DNA of 64,000 bases from Desulforhopalus singaporensis (lineage in GTDB: Bacteria > Desulfobacterota > Desulfobulbia > Desulfobulbales > Desulfocapsaceae), in assembly GCF_900104445.1 (NCBI RefSeq), contig NZ_FNJI01000001.1:1-64000 (forward strand). Direction: 5' to 3'. The position numbers were made by a program, and so were the translations under genes. The notes beneath the pieces are model-generated. The model had not been told where the DNA came from. It did not search any database and worked only from the letters and a program-made list of their open reading frames with translations. This document shows positions 1 through 8,743 of this stretch, piece after piece (the first letter of the stretch is position 1; every line of letters begins with the position of its first letter).

Positions 1-244
1 GAAAGCACCAACGGGAAGTTGAGAATTTTCTTTCTTCCACCATACGCACCAGAGCTGAATCCTGATGAGCATGTATGGAATTATCTGAAAAATCATAATA
101 TCGGTCGTCAGACCACCACCAAGTGCGTGGGACCTGTATAAAAGAATTATGAAGGTGATGCGCTCACTTCAGCGTAGTCCCGAGATAGTAAAGTCGTTCT
201 TCCAGCATCCATGGACGAAATACTCGCTCGTGTCTACTGATTAA
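1..244 (+). pseudogene. IS630-type transposase, 3' remnant with frameshift
   Basis: The first 140 bases read in frame 1 as the C-terminal part of a DDE transposase, with the IS630-type block [19 protein letters not shown]. The frame then hits a stop, but the expected continuation ([18 protein letters not shown] and onward) follows in frame 2 from about position 122 to a TAA at 242-244. One extra base, or two missing bases, near 118-123 explains this. The 5' end lies outside the window. It is a dead insertion-sequence relic unless the element relies on programmed frameshifting, which I do not see support for this close to the C-terminus. Confidence 0.85.
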
Positions 245-381
245 CGTTCGTATTAATAGCCTGACAATTAGCTTGTAAGCGTATTGCCACAATGTTACTG
301 AACAACCAACGACTTGAAGTTGACGGGTTTGCTATTTGGCTGAAACCGACTAAAGTTTAATCTGTTTGCTCTATAAAACTC

Positions 382-684
382 ATGGTTCATTACGATCTTC
401 AGTTGACACTTATAGCTGGCAGCCTTTATAAATTATTAAGCGCCAGGATCGGCAATGGGTACGACACTGCTGAAACAAGCCGTATCTTCAGGGATTTTAT
501 TGAGGTCCCGGCCATTATCGCTTTGACCCAAAATCCTATCAAGCGAGCTTGCGAAAAAGAGCCTGCAATTCCCTCTTGCTTACCGCAGGCTTTGCTGAAA
601 CGGATATCGCGATCCCTTGACTGGAAAACAAGCGGCTACAATTTTCCTTCGGATAGAATTCGTGGTGATAACTCAATAAGTTAA
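382..684 (+). pseudogene. Probable DDE transposase C-terminal remnant
   Basis: An open frame of 100 codons whose start (HYDLQLTLIAGSLYKLL, then RIGNGYDTAETSRIFRDF) resembles the C-terminal end of IS4-like DDE transposases as I remember them. The expected catalytic upstream part is absent, and a stop sits about 20 codons upstream in the same frame. After residue 55 the similarity fades. No inverted repeats were recognised. It fits with the other insertion-sequence debris in this segment; I would not expect a functional product. Confidence 0.45.
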
Positions 685-1015
685 CGTGGAAATCCAGGCT
701 AAGATCAGAGAAAGTATCAGCTATTACGCCAGCTTAGCTTAGACTATTGTTAAAGACAGTGCTTTTGCTGGGTATATTTGATGCAGAGATCATAATTGCA
801 GCTCGAATTGATTGAATGGAACCAGCTGCGCAGCCACTATTACTATTTATCTCACAGAAAAAGCAATTGGAACGGCTCCTTTTATCCGTATCTTGTGTTG
901 TAGGGCTAATGCTTCTATAAAAGATGGCTAGAATGGTGTTGCTACGGGTCAATAAAACGATCCTTAATTAATATTTCTCTACGTTTTGAATTTTATTGTT
1001 AAGAAAGGCATAAAA
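685..1015. other. Intergenic stretch, nothing recognised
   Basis: AT-rich DNA between the transposase remnant and the IclR gene. Short open frames occur on both strands but none has a convincing start or recognisable motif. It probably carries the promoter of the downstream regulator, though no clear -35/-10 pair stands out. Confidence 0.4.
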
Positions 1016-1789
1016 ATGAGCAAAACTTTCGTTTCTGTTGAAAAAGCTTTAGATATCCTTACTACGTTTGATTTTGAGCATCCAGAGATATCCGCTCAAG
1101 AAATATCCGATCGTCTAAGTATTCCTCTAAGCAGTGTTTACAAATACCTTGAGATCCTTTCGAGAAAAGGTTTTTTGTCCAAAAGTCCCGATTCAAAAAA
1201 ATACATTCTAGGCTTGACTATTTTTCAAATGTTAAATGTTTGTATTGTAGGGAAAAAGTTAATTGATATAGCTTTGAGCGAGATGGAACTTCTCCGCGAA
1301 GAAACCGGGGAAACGATTTACTTGACAGTGCCTAAAGGTTGGGAGGTTATGTGTCTGGAAAAGGTGGACAGCAAAAGACTGATCAAACTTAGCATTAACA
1401 GGGGGGAGACCAAGCCTATTTATGCAGGGGCGGATGGGAAAGTGGTTCTGGCCTACCAAGACCAATCGTTTATAGAGGAATTCTGCGAGGTGGTCACTTT
1501 TCAGAAATTTACAGAAAATACTCCAGTTGATTGCGATCAATTACTAGAGCAGATCGAAACGATCCGTGAACATGGATTTGCTTATTCTGACTCGGAACTT
1601 GACGAAGGTGCCATCGCTGTGGCGGCACCGATTTTCGACCATAAAAAAAAGCTGGCTGCGGTTCTCGCAATTGCTGGTCCCAAGGATCGTGGGTCGGACG
1701 CAAAAGTGTCTCGGTGGGCCGAGTTGGTCATGGAAAAATCACAGAAAATTTCTCGTAACCTGGGTTTTCGTGGCCGGAAAATCACTTGA
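1016..1789 (+). CDS. IclR-family transcriptional regulator
   Basis: A 257-residue one-component regulator. Residues 1-70 form the winged helix-turn-helix typical of IclR proteins (SVEKALDILTTF, then the recognition region LSIPLSSVYKYLEILSRKGFL). The rest is the ligand-binding IclR domain, with the conserved GADGKVVLAY and the C-terminal AVAAPIFDHKKKLAAVLAIAGP segment. The ATG at 1016 is chosen because AAGAAAGG lies eight bases upstream; an in-frame TTG 30 bases earlier has no ribosome binding site. It is followed by a bidirectional terminator and converges with the molybdenum hydroxylase operon, whose regulation it may control. IclR proteins often sense aromatic or small organic acids; the ligand here is unknown. 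Confidence 0.9.
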   Translation: MSKTFVSVEKALDILTTFDFEHPEISAQEISDRLSIPLSSVYKYLEILSRKGFLSKSPDSKKYILGLTIFQMLNVCIVGKKLIDIALSEMELLREETGETIYLTVPKGWEVMCLEKVDSKRLIKLSINRGETKPIYAGADGKVVLAYQDQSFIEEFCEVVTFQKFTENTPVDCDQLLEQIETIREHGFAYSDSELDEGAIAVAAPIFDHKKKLAAVLAIAGPKDRGSDAKVSRWAELVMEKSQKISRNLGFRGRKIT

Positions 1790-1912
1790 AGAAAAGGCAG
1801 TTGGTGTATTGGATGGAGGGAAGAGCTTGAATGTTACTGATAAACGTTTTTAGGCATATATAGTACAGAGCTGTATTTTCAATGGCACATTAGTGGTCTA
1901 CCAAAACAAAAT

Positions 1913-1946
1913 CCGCCTCAGATAACCTAGACTGAGGCGGAGTTTT
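1913..1946. terminator. Bidirectional rho-independent terminator
   Basis: A perfect 9-bp stem CCGCCTCAG/CTGAGGCGG (1913-1921 with 1932-1940) and a 10-base loop, followed by TTTT on the plus strand and flanked by AAAA on the other side. It can end both the IclR transcript and the minus-strand hydroxylase operon. Confidence 0.85.
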
Positions 1947-2012
1947 AACATTTTAAGCTAATGTCTTGCCGACGTTGGCTTTTTGCAAGATCATCGCCGT
2001 TCCGGGATGCAC

Positions 2013-4313
2013 TTAGTTCGTCTTTTTCCCAGAGGATTTCATTTTTAAGCTAGACAATACCTTCTCCGGCGAAAGAGGAAGGCTGTTGATCCTGGTGCCG
2101 GTTGCGCTGCATACTGCGTTGGCAACAGCCGCTGCGGTAGGGATACAGGTCGCCTCACCGACTCCTCGGGCGCCAAAAGGACCTTTGGGTTCGGGCACCT
2201 CAACTATGATCGGGTGGATTTCGGGCATGTCCGCAGCCGTCATCATTTTGCAGTCAAGGAATGTTGGGTTCAGGGTTTTCCCATTCCTGGTAATGATGTT
2301 CTCTGTCAAAGCAAAACCAAGGCCCATTTGCACCCCCCCCTGAATCTGGCCTTCAATGTTCACTGGATTGATTGATTTGCCAACATCGTGGGCAGCCCAT
2401 ATATTGAGTACCTTGACTAATCCCGTCTCGGGATCTACTTCCACTTCTGCTACGTGTGTGGCAAATACAAAAATATTTACTGCTTCGCTCTGGCCGGTTT
2501 CAGGATCCATTGGCACCGATGTGGTTATACAATCACCGGTCCCAATAGTCGTCTGGCCATAAGGCCGGTGCATTTCCATGACCACATCTTTAAAGAAACC
2601 GAGTGATTTGCTCTGCCCTTGGTGAAATATCTCACCCTGCACAATTTGCAGATCTTCTTCTTTAACTTGCCATTTTTCCGAGGCCCTCTTTAGGATTTTC
2701 CTCTTCGCGTCCATGGCTGCCGACATAACTGCATTTCCCGCAACAACTGTAAGTCTGCTGGCATTCGCTCCATACATATCGACTGGAGAAATATCCGTGT
2801 TCGGTGCTTCGACCCAACAGTTTTCGTATTTGACCCCCAATGTCTGGGCGGCAATTTGTGCCAGAGTCGTCCTTACCCCCTGGCCAACATCTGGCGCACC
2901 GGTTAAAACCACCACGGTTCCGTCTTCGTTGAGCTTGACAACGGCACTGCTGTAATCATGCCTTCCTGCCGCACCACTGGAGTAAACCATCGAAGCTATG
3001 CCGAATCCGCGATTTTTTTCCTTGGACTTCCATTCATACCCGGAGATCTTCTTAGCAGCTTTTAGGGTTTCTTTAAAACCTATCCCGACACATTTTTGCC
3101 CATTTGCTGTTACGCTCCCTTCTTCAAGGGCATTGATCATCCGGATCTCGTAGGGATCCACCCCGATCTTCTCGGCGATCCTGTCAAGCTGAGATTCACC
3201 TGCAAAGCTGACCTGAGGGACTCCAACGCCCCGCATGACTCCACCAACCTGCTTGTTCGTGTAGACTCCTACGGCATCCAACCAAACATTTTCTATCTCA
3301 TAAGGTCCTGCAGCCATGAGTGATGCGTATCGCAGAACCCCTTCTCCCAGGTCGTTGTAAGCACCCATGTCCTGAATCAATTCGATTTTTCGGGCAAGAA
3401 TTTTTCCTTTGGAATCGACTGCGGTCTTGTAGGTCATGGTAAACGGATGCCTGACGGTCGACGCGGTAAATTCCTCTTCCCTGTCAACAACAATCTTTAC
3501 CGGCCGTCCAGATTTTTTGGACAGAAGGATGCAAGACGGCTCAGTCATCAAGTCCTGTTTTCCGCCAAAAGCCCCCCCTACATTATTGAGGACAATTTTT
3601 AGTTTGCTCATTGGGAGTTGCAGTCCCCGACTGAGCAGGAAACGGTTGTTGAAAGGCGCATTGCTGCTGGACCAAATGGTTGTCTTCCCTGAGGAGTCAC
3701 ACTGTGCTACCGAAGCGTGAGTCTCGATGGGGCAGTGGTCAACCATTTGAGTCTGGTAGGTATCTTCAAAGATATGTTCAGCGGAGGCAAAGGCCTTCTC
3801 GACATCTCCCTTTCTTATCTTTCGTGTCGCCGCTATATTCCCGGGACGATCTTCATGGATCAAGGGTGCATCCAACTTCAGAGAGTCCTGAGGGTCAAAC
3901 AAGCCTGGTAGTTCTTCATATTCGACCTCAATCAGGGCCAGAGCATCTTCTGCGATTTCTATATCTGTGGCTGCAACAGCTGCTACTATGTCGCCATGGT
4001 AGCGCACCTTTTCTTTTGCGAAAAACTGCCAGTCGTCGGTGTACATGCCAAGCTTGAGGTCTGGCGCATCCCGCCAGGTGACAACCGCTTTAACCCCAGG
4101 TAGCTTTTCAGCCTTGCTGGTGTCGATGTCCAGAATTCGGGCGTGAGCGTGTTTGCTCCTGAGGATTTTTCCGAATAACATTCCGGGAAGGTAAATGTCT
4201 GCAGCAAACAAGGCTTCACCCGTTGCTTTAATGGAAGCATCGATTTTCGGAACGGAGTTGCCGACGATTTCTTGTTTTTGATCCAGAGCCATTTGGCCTC
4301 TATCCATTTTCAT
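2013..4313 (-). CDS. Xanthine dehydrogenase-family molybdopterin-binding subunit
   Basis: The 766-residue catalytic subunit of a three-subunit molybdenum hydroxylase. The N-terminal 130 residues match the a/b hammerhead domain (KATGEALFAADIYLPGMLFGKILRS). GGAFGGK at 246-252 is the Moco-binding loop, and a GVGEA block near residue 720 carries the glutamate that acts as base in this family. Such enzymes hydroxylate or dehydroxylate aromatic and N-heterocyclic substrates using water and pass electrons to [2Fe-2S] and FAD partners. The length is close to 4-hydroxybenzoyl-CoA reductase alpha subunits, but the FAD partner is short (287 residues), so I do not assign that activity. The gene overlaps the iron-sulfur gene by 14 bases. 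The substrate is unknown. Confidence 0.9.
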   Translation of the reverse strand: MKMDRGQMALDQKQEIVGNSVPKIDASIKATGEALFAADIYLPGMLFGKILRSKHAHARILDIDTSKAEKLPGVKAVVTWRDAPDLKLGMYTDDWQFFAKEKVRYHGDIVAAVAATDIEIAEDALALIEVEYEELPGLFDPQDSLKLDAPLIHEDRPGNIAATRKIRKGDVEKAFASAEHIFEDTYQTQMVDHCPIETHASVAQCDSSGKTTIWSSSNAPFNNRFLLSRGLQLPMSKLKIVLNNVGGAFGGKQDLMTEPSCILLSKKSGRPVKIVVDREEEFTASTVRHPFTMTYKTAVDSKGKILARKIELIQDMGAYNDLGEGVLRYASLMAAGPYEIENVWLDAVGVYTNKQVGGVMRGVGVPQVSFAGESQLDRIAEKIGVDPYEIRMINALEEGSVTANGQKCVGIGFKETLKAAKKISGYEWKSKEKNRGFGIASMVYSSGAAGRHDYSSAVVKLNEDGTVVVLTGAPDVGQGVRTTLAQIAAQTLGVKYENCWVEAPNTDISPVDMYGANASRLTVVAGNAVMSAAMDAKRKILKRASEKWQVKEEDLQIVQGEIFHQGQSKSLGFFKDVVMEMHRPYGQTTIGTGDCITTSVPMDPETGQSEAVNIFVFATHVAEVEVDPETGLVKVLNIWAAHDVGKSINPVNIEGQIQGGVQMGLGFALTENIITRNGKTLNPTFLDCKMMTAADMPEIHPIIVEVPEPKGPFGARGVGEATCIPTAAAVANAVCSATGTRINSLPLSPEKVLSSLKMKSSGKKTN

Positions 4314-4791
4314 GGCATCCTCCTTTCAGCTGTCCGGCAACCTCCTGGACCGCTTCGACAATCTTAGTGTAACCAGTGCATCGGCAAAGATTTCCGGCCA
4401 TCTCCTGGCGAATTTCCTCGGCAGAGGCATCAGGGTTTTTGTCTAGCAGACTTTTGGCTGTCATGACCATGCCGGGGGTACAGAAGCCGCACTGAATGGC
4501 GCCCTTTTCAATAAATGCTTTTTGCAGGGGATGAAGTTCCGTCCCCCGGGATAACCCTTCAATGGTGGTTATTGTTTTCCCATCTGCAGCGACTGCCAAC
4601 ATTAAACAGGAATTGACAGGCTTTCCGTCCACGAGGACCGTACAGCTCCCACACTCGCCTTCACCGCAACCTTCCTTGGAGCCGGTCAAAAACATTTTAT
4701 CTCTCAGCACCCGAAGCAATGTCCAGCGAGGCTCGACTGTCAGTGATACCGGTTCCCCATTCACCGTAAAGGTAATATTTTTATTCATCAA
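4300..4791 (-). CDS. [2Fe-2S] subunit of molybdenum hydroxylase
   Basis: A 163-residue small subunit with two [2Fe-2S] centres. The plant-ferredoxin-type domain has C42, C47, C50 and C62 (CGEGECGSC, then NSC). The C-terminal helical domain has C101, C104, C136 and C138 (QCGFCTPGM and LCRCTG). It relays electrons between the Mo site of the downstream-encoded large subunit and the FAD subunit encoded upstream. GGAG lies just upstream of two adjacent possible ATG codons (4791 and 4788). It is seven bases from the FAD-subunit gene and overlaps the large-subunit gene, so the three are one operon. Confidence 0.93.
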   Translation of the reverse strand: MMNKNITFTVNGEPVSLTVEPRWTLLRVLRDKMFLTGSKEGCGEGECGSCTVLVDGKPVNSCLMLAVAADGKTITTIEGLSRGTELHPLQKAFIEKGAIQCGFCTPGMVMTAKSLLDKNPDASAEEIRQEMAGNLCRCTGYTKIVEAVQEVAGQLKGGCHENG

Positions 4792-4798
4792 TCATCTC

Positions 4799-5662
4799 CT
4801 AAGCAAAAGAAGCGAGCTGCACAATGGCTCGTTTAGTGAAAGTAGAAACCATCTCGCAGCGGTAGTCCGCAGAAGCGCGCACGTCTGAAATTGGCGACGC
4901 TTCCTGAGCCGCAAGCTCTGCAATACGATCTAGGGGGAACTCGTTAAACGTTTTCCCCACAAGCAGCTTTTCAGTCATTTTAGCTCGCAGTGGAGTTGGC
5001 CCTACCGCGCCAAGTGCGATCCTGGCCTGCTGGCAACGACCTGTTGGCTGTTCAAATAAGAGTGTCACCGCCACGCCGACAACCGCACAGTCCATGGCCC
5101 TTCTCGGACCGTGTTTCAAATAGACCTGTTGCGTCCCACTGGTGGGGGTGGGGACGAAAATCTCTGTCAGAATTTCCCCTTTTTCAAGATTGACAATACC
5201 TGGTCCGACAAAAAATTCTTCAAGTGGCAGCGTTCGAAGATTCTCATGCCCAGCAATGGTCACGATTGCATTCAGAGCCAGCAACCCTGGTGCCATATCA
5301 GCGGACGGAGCGGCATTACAGATATTGCCTCCCACTGTGGAGAGATTTCTTACCTGGGCAGAGCCGATTGATCTTGCCGCACTGCAGAGCATGGGTAATT
5401 TGCTCTGCATCCCCTTATGATCTGAGATGTCTGCGAGCAACGTTGCGGCTCCAATTCTGAACCCTTCTTCGTTTTCAATAATCGAATCTAAGCCTTGAAT
5501 CGTCTTGACGCTGACCACATGACTTGGAGCTTTCGCTCCACGATTCATTTGAACCACAAGGTCGGTTCCTCCGGCAATAAGCTTGGCGTTATCGCCAAGC
5601 TCGGCCATCATGAGGCAGGCTTCTTCGACTGTTTTAGGCTCATGATAATGGAATTGTTTCAT
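4799..5662 (-). CDS. FAD-binding subunit of molybdenum hydroxylase
   Basis: A 287-residue subunit of the CoxM/XdhB type and the first gene of its operon. The FAD-binding motifs are visible: AKLIAGGTDLVVQM at about 27-40 and TVGGNICNAAPSADMAPGLLALNA at about 108-131, followed by the C-terminal FAD-linked domain (RRAMDCAVVGVAVTL, then LGAVGPTPLRA). It lacks the long insertion that binds an extra [4Fe-4S] cluster in 4-hydroxybenzoyl-CoA reductases, which argues against that enzyme. GGGAG precedes the ATG. It should transfer electrons to a soluble acceptor such as NAD or ferredoxin; which one cannot be read here. Confidence 0.92.
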   Translation of the reverse strand: MKQFHYHEPKTVEEACLMMAELGDNAKLIAGGTDLVVQMNRGAKAPSHVVSVKTIQGLDSIIENEEGFRIGAATLLADISDHKGMQSKLPMLCSAARSIGSAQVRNLSTVGGNICNAAPSADMAPGLLALNAIVTIAGHENLRTLPLEEFFVGPGIVNLEKGEILTEIFVPTPTSGTQQVYLKHGPRRAMDCAVVGVAVTLLFEQPTGRCQQARIALGAVGPTPLRAKMTEKLLVGKTFNEFPLDRIAELAAQEASPISDVRASADYRCEMVSTFTKRAIVQLASFA

Positions 5663-5800
5663 TTGTTAGTCTCCCTGTTTTGAATCAGCCAGAGTGTCTT
5701 TTACAAGATTCTAAATATTGGAAAATTCCAGACTGCACCTTATCGATCACATTCATTTTCAGAATTACTTTGCTTTTGAAATCCACACTAAATCGATAAA

Positions 5801-5817
5801 TTATCATATAACGATAA
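5801..5817. promoter_or_regulatory. Candidate operator in the hydroxylase promoter region
   Basis: TTATCATATAACGATAA is an inverted repeat (TTATC with GATAA, seven bases apart) in a very AT-rich stretch about 140 bases upstream of the FAD-subunit start. It could bind the IclR regulator. The repeat is short and chance occurrence in AT-rich DNA is possible. Confidence 0.3.
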
Positions 5818-6057
5818 TGTAATATCATAATGTGAAAATATAGCATCGGCTTGTTCGTATGTCAAGCAAAACAAGCCCATCTTTCGACCTACCTCACACA
5901 GCCCGGGACCGATTCATCACACACCGCCATGCCATCTCAATAGAGGCCGTTGTTACAGTCCGTCTCATGGCCGTTATCGGCAATCCAACAAAATGCAATT
6001 AGGTGACAAGCTGTTCTTTATTGAGCAAGCAATTTCAAAACCTGAGAAGATGGAGTC

Positions 6058-6237
6058 ATGAAAACAAAAAATAGATACAGTCCCGAGGTTGGAGAGCGAG
6101 CTGTTCTCTTAGTTATCAAACAGCAACAAGATTATCCTTCACGTTGGACAGCCATAAGCTCCATAGCTAATAAAATTTGCTGCACGCCTGCCAGCCACAG
6201 GTTGTTTGTTTATCAACCAGCCTGTATCTCTGGGTGA
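6058..6237 (+). pseudogene. IS3-type transposase OrfA, truncated
   Basis: An ATG opens a 59-codon frame whose first 45 residues (RYSPEVGERAVLLVIKQQ, then SRWTAISSIANKICCTP) match the N-terminus of the helix-turn-helix OrfA protein of IS3-family elements. Normal OrfA proteins run to about 100 residues and are followed by an integrase OrfB. Here the helix-turn-helix breaks off into unrelated sequence and no OrfB follows, so it is a truncated relic. Confidence 0.8.
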
Positions 6238-6589
6238 TTCATTTGTTTGACCGGTTAAAAGGCTGGATTGGGACTTGTCAGTGTAATCTGTAAGGGGCGA
6301 TCTGAGTTTCTGCAGTTAATTCCACAGGAAGTATGGAGCCAGGAAAATATAGCGCAAACATTGGTCATGGGTTGTTTAGCGCCAATCGACACGGTCATAT
6401 CTGTCTGTGAAACTATGTATAATCACAAGGAATCCTCGTGTTCCTGCAAGAGCGCTTAAATTGATTTTGCTGCCAAGAGTTAATATCATATGGTTATGAT
6501 GAGTAGTTTTGTACGCAAAATGAGAAAGGTTTGGTTGATATGGCTTGCGGAGGTGGCTGCCGAGAAACCTGACGACAAGGAAGCAGGCT
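6238..6589. other. Intergenic stretch, nothing recognised
   Basis: DNA between the OrfA relic and the conserved hypothetical gene. A 63-codon frame (6268-6459) starts at TTG and shows no recognisable motif or ribosome binding site, so it is not called. No clear promoter was recognised. Confidence 0.4.
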
Positions 6590-7696
6590 ATGAACTCCTC
6601 GAATATTTATGAAGCATTTCTAAATGATATCCGCTTCAACTGCGAGGTATCCGATGCCAGGGATCATGGCATCTACTCAATGTGCATGATGATTCTTCGG
6701 CTGCGCAACCTGTATAAATGGGAAAAAAATCTGGAACCATGGCATGAACCTGAGCCTTCTGTGCTGCTCGACTGGATTGAGACAAAGGAACACCTTTGGC
6801 ATCAGTGTGCTGATAATAAGTATCGAGATCTGAGCCTGGGCGGCATCCGGTTCGATCCTTTTGCGACCTGCGAGGCGAATACGTTTCTTGCGGATTCCGG
6901 TCTGTTTTATGGCGCCGGATATGGCCGGGCAATGAAGACGGTGTTTTTTGTCGGAGAGATACGTAATTCTTCCGTTGTCCAAGAGGTTCCTCTCGTCGTC
7001 ATAGGCAGGGAACTGGTACGGGAAATGGCCGGGGCCATGGCTTTTGTCCAGGACGGGGTCATTGTAGTCAGGAGGGATTTGCTACGTTTTTTCTTCTGGG
7101 ATCAGTTGCAGGAGATGCGTTCATCCTGCCGACGTCCTTTTCTCTATGCTCTTGACAGCTACGGTCTGCGCACTGGGGACAAGCTGGACCAGCAACGGTT
7201 GAAACAGCGGCTGGATACAGTTGTCGACCAGGAGATGGATATGTTTGTCTATCACGAACTGGGAGAAAAACTCGATAAATCTCTTGCTCCGGCAAGTCTG
7301 CAGACCCTTGTGCGTCGGTTTCCCGGTTCTGTTACCGAATTTGTTGTCCGTGCCATCAAGGATTTGCTTGCTGACACCCATCCAGAGGGGCTGCTCGCAA
7401 GATTCATAGATGGCAGGCGTCATTCCGGTATCGGTTTTTATGTCGGTTTCCTGGACGGCCTTCGGGAAAAGCTGTTTCCGGAAATTGTTTCTGCCTGGAA
7501 CCAGTTCGCTGCCGGCGGTGACTGGAACCATATTGAGCAGGCGCGCGTTGCAAGCAGGAAAAAGTGTTTGATCCTGGCGGAAAAGATCGACACTATCGCC
7601 CACAGGTCGAGTTTTCTTGCCGATTCTGCCGTGCAGGAGGAGTTGGCAAAAGAGATCCTGGTTCCCCTTGGTCTGAAAGAAAAATCCGCCGGGTAA
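6590..7696 (+). CDS. Conserved hypothetical protein (possibly Sfum_1244-like family)
   Basis: A soluble 368-residue protein with no signal peptide or membrane segment. I associate it from memory with an uncharacterised Desulfobacterota family named after Sfum_1244; this needs a database check. A VYHELGE motif near residue 223 recalls the HExxH/HExxE zinc sites of metallopeptidases, but no third ligand is obvious, so the activity is open. Translation starts at ATG 6590, with AAGGA eight bases upstream, rather than the TTG 45 bases earlier. It is a single gene with its own terminator, whose stem begins inside the last codons. It appears unrelated to the catabolic genes on either side. Confidence 0.75.
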   Translation: MNSSNIYEAFLNDIRFNCEVSDARDHGIYSMCMMILRLRNLYKWEKNLEPWHEPEPSVLLDWIETKEHLWHQCADNKYRDLSLGGIRFDPFATCEANTFLADSGLFYGAGYGRAMKTVFFVGEIRNSSVVQEVPLVVIGRELVREMAGAMAFVQDGVIVVRRDLLRFFFWDQLQEMRSSCRRPFLYALDSYGLRTGDKLDQQRLKQRLDTVVDQEMDMFVYHELGEKLDKSLAPASLQTLVRRFPGSVTEFVVRAIKDLLADTHPEGLLARFIDGRRHSGIGFYVGFLDGLREKLFPEIVSAWNQFAAGGDWNHIEQARVASRKKCLILAEKIDTIAHRSSFLADSAVQEELAKEILVPLGLKEKSAG

Positions 7697-7720
7697 ATAG
7701 ATATCCGGCGGATTTTTACA
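7681..7720 (+). terminator. Rho-independent terminator overlapping a stop codon
   Basis: A 12-bp stem AAAATCCGCCGG/CCGGCGGATTTT (7681-7692 with 7705-7716), with the TAA stop of the hypothetical gene in its loop, followed by T residues. Confidence 0.9.
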
Positions 7721-7742
7721 ACGGGCTCCATACTCTGACTTG

Positions 7743-7764
7743 AAAAAGATCAGCGAACTGATCT
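7743..7764 (-). terminator. Terminator of transhydroxylase-type operon A
   Basis: On the minus strand, GATCAG-TTCG-CTGATC (stem 7748-7753 with 7758-7763, one more A-T pair outside) is capped by a stable TTCG tetraloop and followed by TTTTT. It lies about 150 bases after the small-subunit stop. Confidence 0.8.
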
Positions 7765-7915
7765 CGCCGCAGCCTGATCATTGGCATTATTGATTCAGGA
7801 TGGGCATGGTCTGGATTGTCGGTACAAACAGTTCAAAGCGGCCTGGAGGTGGTTTTATCTCAGGAGAGTTGAGTGAAAAAACTGACCGCTTCGACTGTTT
7901 GTTTTCTATCGATAG

Positions 7916-8743
7916 TTATCCCTTCATATCCATGGGGATATCGCCCAGTCCTCTATCGATATCAGTTGTCAACCCGGTAATTGTCCTGCTGTACCCGTCT
8001 TTTTCCAGTGTCAGGGTAAAGGATCTGTTGTCTTTGAGGTTCTCCAGCCAGAAGTCACCGAAGTTGTTGGTCGTTTCGGTAAAGACCTCTCCCGATTCCT
8101 CGTCGGTGAGGGTGCAGGAGGCGCCTATAATGACCTCCTTGTCGTTGGGTTCGTAAAGCGTTCCGGCAATGAATTTTTTCGGCAGCCCTTTGTAGTAGAC
8201 ACGAGACTTGGTTCCGGCCTCGGTACGATACGGTTCGGCTTCGGCTATGAAGTCGGCAAAGTCTGATTCTTCACCGAAACGGATCGCCTCTGTCGGGCAC
8301 TGGTCTACGCAGCGCGGTTCCGTCCATTCTTCTGGGTCGCTGTCACGCAGGTGACTGCAGCCTGTGCATTTCTGGGCAAGGTTCAGCTGGTCGTTGAAGA
8401 AAATTGCGTTATGGGGACAGGTGTCGGCGCAAAGTTTGCAACCGATGCATTTTTCCGGATCGATGATAACCATCCCGTCATCTCTTTTGTAGATGGCCTC
8501 GGCTTTGCACTCTTCCATGCAGGGCGCATCGTCGCAGTGGTGGCAGAGGTTGGGAACGTATGAAACCCGTACCTGGGGAACGTGGCCGCGCACCTTTTCC
8601 GCAAGGCCGATCCAGAACTGGCCGGTATCGGGCTGAGGCCGCGCGTACGGCATCCAGTCATTGCCCACATGTTCGTCTTTGCAGGCAATCTGACAGCAAT
8701 AGCATCCATTACAGACTGAGAGATCGATTACGAATACTTTCAT
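7916..8743 (-). CDS. Transhydroxylase-type iron-sulfur subunit A (16-Cys form)
   Basis: A 275-residue electron-transfer subunit. Four cysteine groups are complete: C11/C14/C17/C21, C67/C70/C75/C79, C99/C102/C105/C109 and C126/C129/C145/C149, enough for four [4Fe-4S] clusters as in DmsB-type subunits. Residues from about 190 onward form a beta-rich domain (carboxypeptidase-regulatory or transthyretin-like; IIGASCTLTDEESG, then NNFGDFWLENL). That C-terminal barrel is a hallmark of the small subunit of pyrogallol-phloroglucinol transhydroxylase. The known Pelobacter enzyme has only three clusters, so this protein keeps a cluster the classical enzyme has lost. Its ATG overlaps the large-subunit stop (TAATG), indicating translational coupling. 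Confidence 0.85.
   Translation of the reverse strand: MKVFVIDLSVCNGCYCCQIACKDEHVGNDWMPYARPQPDTGQFWIGLAEKVRGHVPQVRVSYVPNLCHHCDDAPCMEECKAEAIYKRDDGMVIIDPEKCIGCKLCADTCPHNAIFFNDQLNLAQKCTGCSHLRDSDPEEWTEPRCVDQCPTEAIRFGEESDFADFIAEAEPYRTEAGTKSRVYYKGLPKKFIAGTLYEPNDKEVIIGASCTLTDEESGEVFTETTNNFGDFWLENLKDNRSFTLTLEKDGYSRTITGLTTDIDRGLGDIPMDMKG

Noticed and set aside
734-952. A 72-codon minus-strand open frame
   Set aside because: No motif and no ribosome binding site; lies in insertion-sequence debris.
2013-5662. Assignment of the molybdenum hydroxylase as 4-hydroxybenzoyl-CoA reductase
   Set aside because: The FAD subunit lacks the extra cluster-binding insertion of those enzymes, so only the general family is stated.
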